The position numbers and the translations under genes were made by a program. Positions 25,101-33,033 of a stretch of 61,240 nt of DNA are shown here, in pieces. Numbering within the stretch: position 1 is the stretch's first letter; each line of letters starts with the position of its first letter. The notes beneath the pieces are model-generated. The model had not been told where the DNA came from. It saw nothing but the letters and a program-made list of their open reading frames with translations, and did not search any database. This DNA comes from Clostridiales bacterium (lineage in GTDB: Bacteria; Bacillota; Clostridia; Christensenellales; UBA3700), in NCBI GenBank assembly GCA_015055975.1, contig SVHF01000007.1, positions 1-61,240 of the forward strand, read 5' to 3'.

Positions 25101-26891
25101 ATGAAAGAACTTAAATCTTATGAATTAAGAGAAAAATACTTAAAATTTTTTGAAGCAAATGGGCACAAGATTATTCCATCAGCATCATTAATTCCAGAAA
25201 ACGATCCATCAGTATTATTCACAACAGCTGGTATGCACCCACTTGTTCCATATTTACTTGGGCAAAAGCACCCAGATGGTACAAGATTAACTGACGTTCA
25301 AAAATGTGTTAGAACTGGAGATATTGATGAAGTAGGAGACGAAACACACTGTACATTCTTTGAAATGTTAGGGAACTGGTCACTTGGAGATTATTTCAAG
25401 AAAGAATCTATAACATTCTCATTCAAGTTTTTAACTGAGGTTCTAGAAATCCCAGTAGAAAAGCTTGCCGTTACTGTATTTGCAGGGGACGAAGATTGTG
25501 CAAGAGATGAATTTGCAGCAAAGACTTGGGCAGATTTAGGAATTAAGAATATTTGCTATTTACCAAAAGAAAACAACTGGTGGTATGCAGGAGCTACAGG
25601 CCCATGTGGTTCAGATACAGAAATTTTCGTAGATAACGGAAAGCCTGCAAAGTGTGAAAACTCAAATCCAGGAAACGATCCAGATAAATGGGTTGAAATT
25701 TGGAACAACGTGTTTATGGAATTCTTTAGAACTAAAGATGGCAAGTTTGAACCTCTAAAGCAAAAGAACGTAGATACAGGTATGGGCTTAGAGAGAACTA
25801 TTTGTATGATAAACGGACTAAAGTCAGTTTACGATACAGATTTATATAGCGATGTTATTGCAAAGATTTGTGAATTGAGTGGCGCAAAATATGGCGAAGA
25901 TAAAGAAACAACAAGAGCAATAAGAATTATTGCTGACCATATTAGAACATCAACATTCTTAATGGGAGACGAGAGAGGTATCGTTCCATCTAACGTTGAT
26001 CAAGGATATGTTTTAAGAAGATTAATAAGAAGAAGTGTAAGATTTGCAAGACAAATCAATTTAGATTCTAAGCAATTAGTAACTATCTCTAAGATGTTTA
26101 TAGATAAGTACAAGGCTTACTATCCAGAACTTGCAATGAATGAGAACAAAGTTCTAGATGAACTAGCTAAAGAAGAAGAAAAGTTCTCTAAGACTCTTGA
26201 AAACGGTATCAAGGAAATTGAAAAGGTTTTGAAGTTTGTTCAAGGCGATACGCTAAATGGAAAGACAGCTTTTAGATTATACGATACATTTGGATTCCCA
26301 ATTGAAATGACAAAAGAAATTTGTGCAGAAAAGGGATTCAAAGTAGATATGGAAGGATATAAAGAAGCTGAAGAAAAGCATCAAAAGCTATCTCAAATGG
26401 GAGCAGAACAAAAGTTCAAGGGCGGCCTTGCTGATTCTTCAGAACAAACTACATTCTTACACACAGCAACTCACCTTCTTTTAGGTTCTTTACAAAAGCT
26501 ATTGAGTAAGGATATTCACCAAAAGGGTAGTAACATAACAGCTGAAAGATTAAGATTCGACTTTAACTTTGATAGACCTTTAACAGAAGAAGAAAAGAAG
26601 ATGATTGAAGATAATGTAAATAAGGCTATTCAAGAAGACGTACAAGTTATCTGCGAAGAAATGACGGTAGATCAAGCAAGAGAAGCTGGAGCCGAAGGTG
26701 TATTTGGTTCAAAGTATGGCGATATAGTAAAAGTTTATACAATTCCAGGTTACGATAAAGAAATCTGTGGTGGACCACACGCAACTCATACGGGACAACT
26801 TGGAGAGTTCAAGATTATAAAAGAGCAATCTTCTTCTGCTGGTATTAGACGTATAAAAGCTGTTATTGATACATCAAAAGCAAAGAAATAA
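25101..26891 (+). CDS. alaS: alanine--tRNA ligase, short form
   Basis: Charges tRNA-Ala with alanine. The class II catalytic core and tRNA-binding middle domain are complete, with FTTAGMHPLVPYLLGQ, FFEMLGNWSLGDYF and NVDQGYVLRRLIRR. The editing site follows, with HTATH (residues 454-458) and CGGPH (C556, H560) as zinc/editing ligands. At about 597 residues it is far shorter than the usual 870. The beta-barrel piece that normally precedes HxxxH and the C-terminal DHHA1/C-Ala domain are both missing. I chose the ATG at 25101, 8 nt from GGAG; the ATG at 25095 is too close. It is the only alaS in the window. Confidence 0.9.
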   Translation: MKELKSYELREKYLKFFEANGHKIIPSASLIPENDPSVLFTTAGMHPLVPYLLGQKHPDGTRLTDVQKCVRTGDIDEVGDETHCTFFEMLGNWSLGDYFKKESITFSFKFLTEVLEIPVEKLAVTVFAGDEDCARDEFAAKTWADLGIKNICYLPKENNWWYAGATGPCGSDTEIFVDNGKPAKCENSNPGNDPDKWVEIWNNVFMEFFRTKDGKFEPLKQKNVDTGMGLERTICMINGLKSVYDTDLYSDVIAKICELSGAKYGEDKETTRAIRIIADHIRTSTFLMGDERGIVPSNVDQGYVLRRLIRRSVRFARQINLDSKQLVTISKMFIDKYKAYYPELAMNENKVLDELAKEEEKFSKTLENGIKEIEKVLKFVQGDTLNGKTAFRLYDTFGFPIEMTKEICAEKGFKVDMEGYKEAEEKHQKLSQMGAEQKFKGGLADSSEQTTFLHTATHLLLGSLQKLLSKDIHQKGSNITAERLRFDFNFDRPLTEEEKKMIEDNVNKAIQEDVQVICEEMTVDQAREAGAEGVFGSKYGDIVKVYTIPGYDKEICGGPHATHTGQLGEFKIIKEQSSSAGIRRIKAVIDTSKAKK

Positions 26892-26912
26892 AAACAGAAG
26901 TTTTAATAGTTT

Positions 26913-26945
26913 AAAGAGATTGGCGTAAAAACCAATCTCTTTTTG
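26913..26945 (+). terminator. terminator after alaS
   Basis: AAAGAGATTGG pairs with CCAATCTCTTT around an 8-nt loop and leads into a T-run. Confidence 0.9.
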
Positions 26946-26948
26946 CAC

Positions 26949-26969
26949 ATATAGAATTACATTCTATAT
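26949..26969. promoter_or_regulatory. 21-bp palindrome upstream of hipBA
   Basis: ATATAGAAT-TAC-ATTCTATAT is a perfect 9+3+9 palindrome lying 99 bp upstream of the hipBA -35 box. It could be a distal HipB operator or belong to another regulator. Confidence 0.45.
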
Positions 26970-27067
26970 CATTGCAACGATATAGTTATTTAATTTTGAT
27001 ATTAACTTGCAAAAAAGTGAAAATTAAGTGCTAATTATAAATATAATATTCATTTTTCTGAAAGTTA

Positions 27068-27096
27068 TTTACAATTATTTGCAAAAGGGATATAAT
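27068..27096 (+). promoter_or_regulatory. hipBA promoter
   Basis: TTTACA (27068-27073) and TATAAT (27091-27096) are 17 bp apart. The predicted start near 27103 leaves about 10 nt of leader before the ATG at 27113. Confidence 0.75.
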
Positions 27097-27112
27097 ATTG
27101 TTGGGTGATAAT

Positions 27113-27448
27113 ATGGCAAGTTATATTTTAAGCAGTGAAAAAGAAATAATTAAGGATATTTCAAACAAGATTAAAAAGAAGAGAATCAGTTTGAATTTAT
27201 CTCAAGAATACGTGTCAAAAAAGACAGGTCTATCTATGCACACTATTTCAAATATAGAAAGTGGAAAATCGTTTACTATTGAAAGCTTAATAAAGGTTAT
27301 GCAAGTGTTGGGAATAGTAGAGAATTTAAAAGGGCTTATAGACGATCCGGTATTAGGCCCAGATGAAATACACATGCCATATGAGAAACAAAGAGTCAAG
27401 AATTCGAAGAAAAAAGAAGAAAATAGCACTTGGGAGTGGGGGCAATAA
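27113..27448 (+). CDS. hipB: HipB-like XRE antitoxin
   Basis: The 111-residue protein has an HTH_3 domain (about 13-68, with LNLSQEYVSKKTGLSMHTIS) and a charged C-terminal tail. It sits directly before hipA with a TAATG overlap, the standard HipBA order, so it should bind HipA and repress the operon. I use the ATG at 27113; an in-frame TTG at 27098 would extend it by five residues but lies at the predicted transcript start. Confidence 0.85.
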   Translation: MASYILSSEKEIIKDISNKIKKKRISLNLSQEYVSKKTGLSMHTISNIESGKSFTIESLIKVMQVLGIVENLKGLIDDPVLGPDEIHMPYEKQRVKNSKKKEENSTWEWGQ

Positions 27449-28725
27449 TGCAAAGCGTAAAAGTTAATCTTTGGGGCAAACAAATAGGCATATTATATAA
27501 AGAATCTGAAAACAGCGAGTACTATTCGTTTAAATATGATAGCGCGTTTGCAAAAACAGGCATACAAGTATGCCCAATTATGATGCCACTTAGAGAAGAG
27601 GCGTACAGGTTTAATACGCTAAATACAAATATGTTTAAAGGTTTAGTTCCACTTGTTGTCGATGCGCTTCCAGATAAATATGGTAATAGTTTATTGCAGG
27701 CTTGGATAGAGGATAATAACAAGCAAAGTGCAAGTGCGGATGAAATATTGCTATTTATTGGCAAACGTGGAATGGGAGCACTTGAGTTTGCGCCGAGTGA
27801 AGTGAACGATAATACAGCAAGAGATATTGAGCTAGATAGATTAATAGAAGCTGCAAAGGCTGTTTTAAACAAAAGAAAACAAGATAAGCTTAATATCAAA
27901 GAAGATGAATATATATCTAAATTGATTGACGTTGGATCTTCAGTCGGTGGAGCAAGAGCAAAAGCTGTAATTGCTATAGATAAAGATGGCAATATTAAGT
28001 CTGGACAAATTGCTAATTTAAAAGGATACACATATTACATTATTAAGTTTGATGGGGTCAATGTTGATTTAAATAACCAAGAGAGAAATGTTAGCCCATA
28101 TACAAGAATAGAATACGTGTATTACAAAATTGCCTGTGATTGCAAAATTAATATGGAAGAATCTCGGTTATTAGAAGAAAACGGAAGATATCATTTCATG
28201 ACAAAGCGTTTTGATAGAACAAATAATGGAGAAAAGATACACATGTTGTCATTGGCTGGGATGGCAGGCTTTGATTTCTTAAAAGCAGGGGATAATTCTT
28301 ACGAAGATGTATCAATAATCTTAAAAAGGCTTAATTGCGATTTCGAAGACGTTATACAACTATATAGAAGAATGGTGTTTAATGTTGTAGGGAAGAATCA
28401 TGATGACCATGTAAAGAACATATCGTTCTTAATGAACAAAAAAGGCGAGTGGTCTTTAGCTCCAGCATATGATTTAACATATGCATACAACAAAGATGGC
28501 CTTTGGACAAAATACCACCAAATGAGAATTAACAACAAAGTTGATGGAATAACTTATAAAGATTTAATTGAGGCAGCGCAAGCGTTTGGGATTAAGAGTG
28601 AAATAGCTAAAAGAATTATAGAAGAAGTAAACAGTGCTTTTGACAATTTTGAAAAATATGCAATTGAGCAAAAAATAGATATAGACACAATTGAAAAGAT
28701 AAAAAGTAATTTTACAAGATTTTAA
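27448..28725 (+). CDS. hipA: HipA-family serine/threonine kinase toxin
   Basis: The 425-residue protein has the HipA N-terminal subdomain (about 1-95, with GLVPLVVDALPDKYGN) and the kinase core with VGSSVGGARAKA as the phosphate-binding loop, KNHDDHVKNISF holding the catalytic Asp, and APAYDLTY as the metal-binding DxT-like element. HipA of E. coli phosphorylates glutamyl-tRNA synthetase to cause persistence. No catalytic residue is lost. The start at 27448 shares bases with the hipB stop; the listed frame can be extended upstream only through a TTG. AlaRS and MetRS genes flank the cassette. Confidence 0.9.
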   Translation: MQSVKVNLWGKQIGILYKESENSEYYSFKYDSAFAKTGIQVCPIMMPLREEAYRFNTLNTNMFKGLVPLVVDALPDKYGNSLLQAWIEDNNKQSASADEILLFIGKRGMGALEFAPSEVNDNTARDIELDRLIEAAKAVLNKRKQDKLNIKEDEYISKLIDVGSSVGGARAKAVIAIDKDGNIKSGQIANLKGYTYYIIKFDGVNVDLNNQERNVSPYTRIEYVYYKIACDCKINMEESRLLEENGRYHFMTKRFDRTNNGEKIHMLSLAGMAGFDFLKAGDNSYEDVSIILKRLNCDFEDVIQLYRRMVFNVVGKNHDDHVKNISFLMNKKGEWSLAPAYDLTYAYNKDGLWTKYHQMRINNKVDGITYKDLIEAAQAFGIKSEIAKRIIEEVNSAFDNFEKYAIEQKIDIDTIEKIKSNFTRF

Positions 28726-28750
28726 AGCTACAAAAACAACAAGACAAAAC

Positions 28751-28798
28751 AAAAGCACACAAATATAATAAATATGCGCGTGTGCTTTTATTTTTTTT
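28751..28798 (+). terminator. terminator after hipA
   Basis: AAAAGCACAC pairs perfectly with GTGTGCTTTT across a 19-nt loop and is followed by ATTTTTTTT. Confidence 0.85.
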
Positions 28799-28839
28799 GC
28801 GTTAAATGTATAATATAGACGTTTGAAAGAGGAATAGAT

Positions 28840-30804
28840 ATGGACAAGAAAGAAAAATTTTATATTACAACACCTATATATTACCCATCAGGAAAGTGGC
28901 ATATTGGAACTTGCTACACAACTATTATTTGTGATGCTATAGCAAGATTCAAAAGACTACAAGGTTATGATGTGTTTTATTTAACAGGAACAGACGAACA
29001 TGGCCAAAAGATTCTAAAGGTTGCGGAAGCTGCAGGAGTTCCAGTTAAAGATTATATTGATGGAGTTGTTAATAACTTAAAAGATTTATGGAAACTTTTA
29101 GATATTTCATATGATAAGTTCATAAGAACTACAGATGATTATCATGAAAAGGCAGTCCAAAAGATATTTACAAGATTATATGAACAAGGAGATATTTATA
29201 AATCTTCATATGAAGGTTGGTATTGTACACCTTGCGAAAGCTTTTGGACAAAGACACAACTTGTAGATGGAAAGTGTCCAGATTGTGGAAGAGAAGTTCA
29301 ATTAACAAAAGAAGAAAGCTACTTCTTCAAGATGAGCAAATACCAAGATAGAATTCAAAAATTAATTGAAGATAACAAAGAATTCTTACAACCTGCAACT
29401 CGTCAAAACGAGATGCTTAACAATTTCATAAAGCCAGGTCTTCAAGATTTATGCGTATCTAGAACATCATTTGATTGGGGTGTTAAAGTTCCATTTGATC
29501 CAAAGCACGTAGTTTACGTTTGGATTGATGCTTTAACAAACTACATAACAGCACTAGGTTATGGCTCAGATGATGATTCTCTATTTAAAAAATATTGGCC
29601 AGCAGATATCCACATGGTTGGAAAGGAAATCGTAAGATTCCACTCTATTATATGGCCAGCTATTTTAATGGCTTTAGATCTTCCACTTCCAAAGAAGGTA
29701 TATGGTCACGGTTGGCTTTTATTTGGTAACGACAAAATGTCTAAATCAAAAGGAAACATTGTTGATCCATTTATTCTTTGTGATAGATATGGGGTTGATG
29801 CTCTTCGTTATTATATGCTAAGAGAAGTTTCTTTTGGACAAGATGGTTCATATACAAATGAAACATTCTTAAAGAGAATTAATGGCGATTTATGTAACGA
29901 TTTAGGAAACCTTGTTTCAAGAACTGTTGCAATGGTAGAACAATATTTTGGTGGCGTAATTCCTGCACCAAAAGATGTAGAAGATGTAGATAATGATTTG
30001 AAGCAAACACTAAATGCTATGTATAAAGATGTTCAAGATAACATGGATAAATTATATATCCCAGAAGCTTTAGAGAGCATTTGGAGGGCAATTGCTCGTA
30101 CAAATAAATACATTGATGAAACAACGCCATGGGCATTAAATAAAGATGAAGCTAAAAAGGGAAGATTGGCAACAGTTATGTATAACCTTTGCGAATCTAT
30201 AAGAATGATAGCAATTATCTTGCAACCATTCTTAACAAAGAGCCCAGAGCTTATATTCGAAAAGCTAGGCATTAAAGATGCGTGCTTAAAGTCTTTTGAA
30301 AGCTTGGCTTTTGGAGCAAAGATTGATGGAAACAAAGTAAACAAGGGTATTAACTTATTTAACAGATTAGATTTAAATAAGGAACTTGCTGAAATGGATA
30401 AGATTGCTGAAGAACAAAAAAAGCAAGCAAAAGCGGAGCAAAAAAAGAAAATGGAAGAAAATGTAGTTACAATTCCAGAAATTGGTATTGAAGAATTTGA
30501 AAAGGTACAACTAAAAGTTGGGAAAGTTTTGGAATGTCAAAAGGTAGAAAAGGCAGATAAATTATTATGCTCAAAAATAGATTGCGGCGAAGCTGAGCCA
30601 AGAACTATTGTATCTGGTATAGCTAAATACTACACACCAGAAGAAATGGTAGGAAAGAGCGTTATTGTTGTTACAAACCTAAAGCCAGTTAAGCTTCGTG
30701 GAATTTTATCTCAAGGTATGGTACTTTGTGCATCCGATGAAGAGGGCAAATTATCTTTAGTTGCACCAATTGCTGAAATGAAGCCAGGTTCAGATATTAG
30801 ATAA
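28840..30804 (+). CDS. metG: methionine--tRNA ligase with C-terminal tRNA-binding domain
   Basis: Charges tRNA-Met. The class I core shows TPIYYPSGKWHIG (HIGH-like), a zinc knuckle with CTPC near residue 129 and a second CPDC pair, and KMSKSKG near 299. An anticodon-binding helical domain follows, then a lysine-rich linker and an EMAP-II/Trbp-like OB domain (about 545-654). The 654-residue length fits the long Bacillota form. A TATAAT at 28809-28814 and GAGGA lie upstream. No T-box element is visible in the short leader. The stop codon overlaps the tatD start. Confidence 0.96.
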   Translation: MDKKEKFYITTPIYYPSGKWHIGTCYTTIICDAIARFKRLQGYDVFYLTGTDEHGQKILKVAEAAGVPVKDYIDGVVNNLKDLWKLLDISYDKFIRTTDDYHEKAVQKIFTRLYEQGDIYKSSYEGWYCTPCESFWTKTQLVDGKCPDCGREVQLTKEESYFFKMSKYQDRIQKLIEDNKEFLQPATRQNEMLNNFIKPGLQDLCVSRTSFDWGVKVPFDPKHVVYVWIDALTNYITALGYGSDDDSLFKKYWPADIHMVGKEIVRFHSIIWPAILMALDLPLPKKVYGHGWLLFGNDKMSKSKGNIVDPFILCDRYGVDALRYYMLREVSFGQDGSYTNETFLKRINGDLCNDLGNLVSRTVAMVEQYFGGVIPAPKDVEDVDNDLKQTLNAMYKDVQDNMDKLYIPEALESIWRAIARTNKYIDETTPWALNKDEAKKGRLATVMYNLCESIRMIAIILQPFLTKSPELIFEKLGIKDACLKSFESLAFGAKIDGNKVNKGINLFNRLDLNKELAEMDKIAEEQKKQAKAEQKKKMEENVVTIPEIGIEEFEKVQLKVGKVLECQKVEKADKLLCSKIDCGEAEPRTIVSGIAKYYTPEEMVGKSVIVVTNLKPVKLRGILSQGMVLCASDEEGKLSLVAPIAEMKPGSDIR

Positions 30805-31574
30805 TGATAATAGATTCTCATGCACATTTAAATGATGAAAGATTAATGCCAAAAGCCAGCGAGATTGTAGCTGGCTTTAAGGCAAATAATATTGAAAGTT
30901 GCATAATTGCTGGCTTTGACTATAAATCATCGAAATTGGGCGTAGAATTGGCTGAAAAATATAATCAATGGGCATTAATTGGAACTCACCCAGAAGAAAT
31001 TGAGGAAATAAACGACCTTATATTAAATAAATATAAGGAACTAGCAAAAAATAAGCGCGTTGTAGGAATTGGTGAGATAGGACTAGATTACTATTATGAA
31101 GAAAACCCACCACGCGAAAAACAAATTGAAGCGTTTGAAAGACAAATCGTAATGGCCGATGAAGTAGGACTTCCTATAGCGCTTCATGTTAGAGATGCAT
31201 ACGGAGATACATTAGATATACTTCAAAATATGCATGCACATTTAAATAATGGAATATTATTACATTGCTATTCTTCATCACAAGAGATGGTAGATAGGTT
31301 CTTAAAATTTGATTGTTATTTTGCTTTAGGCGGAGCAATTACTTTTAAGAACGCTAAAAAAGAAGATGTAATAAAGAAAATTCCAATTGATCACTTGCTT
31401 GTTGAAACGGATTGTCCTTATTTAACACCACACCCACATCGTGGCGAGACAAATGAGCCAAAGTTTATAAATCTTACAATAGATAAGATTGCAAGTGTAC
31501 TAGATATTGATAGACAAGAGATTATAGATATAACAAATAAGAATACGAAAAGGTTATTTAAAAAGATAATATGA
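30804..31574 (+). CDS. TatD-family metal-dependent hydrolase (DNase)
   Basis: The 256-residue TIM-barrel protein shows the TatD metal ligands: DSHAHL, GEIGLDYYYE, LHVRDAY, LHCYSS and VETDCPYLTPHPHRGE. TatD enzymes are 3'-5' DNases or RNases that act in DNA repair and RNA quality control; this branch (YcfH/YabD-like) commonly follows metG in Bacillota. It overlaps metG by one base and the radical SAM gene by four, so the three are translationally coupled. Confidence 0.92.
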   Translation: MIIDSHAHLNDERLMPKASEIVAGFKANNIESCIIAGFDYKSSKLGVELAEKYNQWALIGTHPEEIEEINDLILNKYKELAKNKRVVGIGEIGLDYYYEENPPREKQIEAFERQIVMADEVGLPIALHVRDAYGDTLDILQNMHAHLNNGILLHCYSSSQEMVDRFLKFDCYFALGGAITFKNAKKEDVIKKIPIDHLLVETDCPYLTPHPHRGETNEPKFINLTIDKIASVLDIDRQEIIDITNKNTKRLFKKII

Positions 31575-32161
31575 AAAATATAGTTTATGAAATTGGAACA
31601 AGTTTATATATAAACGCAACAAACAGATGCTCAAATGCCTGCGTATTTTGCGTTAGAAACAATAAAGACTTTGTATATGGAGATCTATGGTTAGATGAAG
31701 AACCAACTCCAGAAGAGGTAATTGATGCTCTAAAAAAGCACGATTTATCTAAATACAAAGAAATAGTGTTCTGCGGATACGGAGAGCCTACTTATAGAAT
31801 GGACGTTATAGAAAAGGTATCTTTCTTTGCGCATGTAAATAGATTAAAAACTAGAATTAATACAAATGGACATGCAAACTTAATAAATGGCAAAGATGTT
31901 ACTGACACAATCGTTAAATGCATAGATACAATTGGCATTTCTTTAAATGAAGTAGACGAAAAAGATTATGACGACATTTGTTTGCCTGTATATAAGAATG
32001 CTTATGAAGAAATGTTGAACTTTGCAAAGCTATGTATAGAAAAAGGAGGAAATGTTATTTTCTCAGTTGTAGATTGCATAGGAAAGGCAAAAATAGAAAA
32101 AGCAAAAAAGATAGCAAAAGAAATCGGTGCTAAATTAAGAGTTAGAGAAGAGATTAAATAG
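31571..32161 (+). CDS. TatD-linked radical SAM protein
   Basis: The 196-residue protein has the radical SAM motif CSNACVFC (C20, C24, C27) to bind a 4Fe-4S cluster, with the GYGEPT glycine-rich SAM element near residue 72. It is short for the superfamily and has no extra cluster domain. It matches the small radical SAM family that occurs next to TatD genes in Bacillota. The reaction is not known. It overlaps tatD by four bases and is the last gene before a strong terminator. Confidence 0.85.
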   Translation: MKNIVYEIGTSLYINATNRCSNACVFCVRNNKDFVYGDLWLDEEPTPEEVIDALKKHDLSKYKEIVFCGYGEPTYRMDVIEKVSFFAHVNRLKTRINTNGHANLINGKDVTDTIVKCIDTIGISLNEVDEKDYDDICLPVYKNAYEEMLNFAKLCIEKGGNVIFSVVDCIGKAKIEKAKKIAKEIGAKLRVREEIK

Positions 32162-32190
32162 TTGTTTTGAACAATTCAAGTTAATATGAT

Positions 32191-32240
32191 ACCTCCAAAG
32201 TGGAAATATAAAAAAGTAAAGGCTTTGGAGGTCTTTTTTT
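32191..32240 (+). terminator. terminator of the metG-tatD-radical SAM operon
   Basis: ACCTCCAAAG pairs perfectly with CTTTGGAGGT across a 22-nt loop, followed by CTTTTTTTG. Confidence 0.88.
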
Positions 32241-32327
32241 GTAATAAAATTGCATAGCATAGGCGCAAAAGTACAAGTGTTACATTTCGTCATTATCACT
32301 TTTATAATATCGTTGAAACATATCCAC

Positions 32328-32379
32328 TTGACTTTCATAAAATAAGTAGATAAACTATAATTACCCTACAACATAGGGT
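32328..32379 (+). promoter_or_regulatory. promoter and operator of the small XRE module
   Basis: TTGACT (32328-32333) and TAAACT (32351-32356) are 17 bp apart. The palindrome ACCCTA-N5-TAGGGT (32363-32379) covers the predicted start of transcription and is a natural site for the XRE protein of the operon. Confidence 0.65.
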
Positions 32380-32400
32380 GAATCTAACAAGGTGGTATCC

Positions 32401-32574
32401 ATGGATGAATTAGTATATTCTGTTATTTCGGACTTTCAAGCAGTGCAAGAAAAGTTCGTTGGGTTGACTCTGTATAATGTAATAAAAGATTGTAAGGCTC
32501 TTGGGATTAAGGAAAGAGAAAAATTAAAAGATCTTGTAGAAGAATATGCTAGAAGCTTAGAGGAGAAGAGATGA
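32401..32574 (+). CDS. 57-residue protein, unrecognised, partner of XRE protein
   Basis: The predicted product is short and charged, and helical throughout: after the start it reads DELVYSVISDFQAV..., ending in a Glu/Lys/Arg-rich helix. AAGGTGG lies 5 nt before the ATG at 32401; an in-frame GTG at 32392 overlaps that site and is less likely. It overlaps the XRE gene by four bases. By position it could be a small toxin, but the sequence shows no toxin-family motif I recognise. Confidence 0.6.
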   Translation: MDELVYSVISDFQAVQEKFVGLTLYNVIKDCKALGIKEREKLKDLVEEYARSLEEKR

Positions 32575-32969
32575 TTAATATTCAAGAATTATTAAAATTA
32601 AAAAAGGTAGAAGTAAAATATTTAAACCCAAGCGTAGAAGGACAATTTATTAAAGAATTTAGACAAACGCATGAGTTAACCCAAACAGCGTTGGCAAATA
32701 TTATGGGAGTCACAAAAAAAGCTATAGAAAAATGGGAGCAAGGCGCAAATAAAGTAAAAGGTAGCGCCGCTATACTAATACAACTGTTAGATGAACATGA
32801 AGAGCTAATAGACGAAATTAGACAAGTAAGCGTTATTGCGGAGAACGGAGAAAGAACGGAGTTAGTAAATATTAAGGATAAAGAAGCAATAGCAAAGTCG
32901 TTGTTCGGGGTTATCCCAAATGACGCAAATTTAGAAGAAGAAAAACAAAAGAGAAAAAGTAGAATATAA
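32571..32969 (+). CDS. XRE regulator with antitoxin-like tail
   Basis: The 132-residue protein has an HTH_3 domain (about 25-75, with LTQTALANIMGVTKKAIEKW), similar to HigA-2/MqsA-type regulators, then a linker and a C-terminal AKSLFGVIPNDANLEE element. A similar element occurs in the toxin-binding tails of some type II antitoxins. It follows a 57-residue partner with a 4-nt overlap, and a palindrome sits at the promoter. I infer an autoregulated TA-like module. No RelE/HigB gene is nearby. Confidence 0.7.
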   Translation: MINIQELLKLKKVEVKYLNPSVEGQFIKEFRQTHELTQTALANIMGVTKKAIEKWEQGANKVKGSAAILIQLLDEHEELIDEIRQVSVIAENGERTELVNIKDKEAIAKSLFGVIPNDANLEEEKQKRKSRI

Positions 32970-32970
32970 T

Positions 32971-33027
32971 AGTGTTGCTAAGAGAAAAAGGATTAAACCA
33001 TTATCATCAAAGCAACACTTGTTTTAT
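32971..33027. terminator. long-loop hairpin between convergent genes
   Basis: AGTGTTGCT (32971-32979) pairs perfectly with AGCAACACT (33011-33019) across 31 nt; TGTTTTATT follows on the plus strand. It probably ends the XRE operon and may also serve the minus-strand gene. Confidence 0.6.
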
Positions 33028-33033
33028 TAATAA

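Noticed and set aside
27522-28031. 169-residue minus-strand open frame over hipA
   Set aside because: It is antisense to hipA, is Ser/Leu-rich as expected from the reverse of an AT-rich gene, and has no promoter or ribosome site.
28797-28814. TTGCGT/TATAAT pair ahead of metG as promoter
   Set aside because: The two boxes are only 6 bp apart, so TTGCGT cannot be the -35 of that TATAAT. The metG -35 remains unclear.
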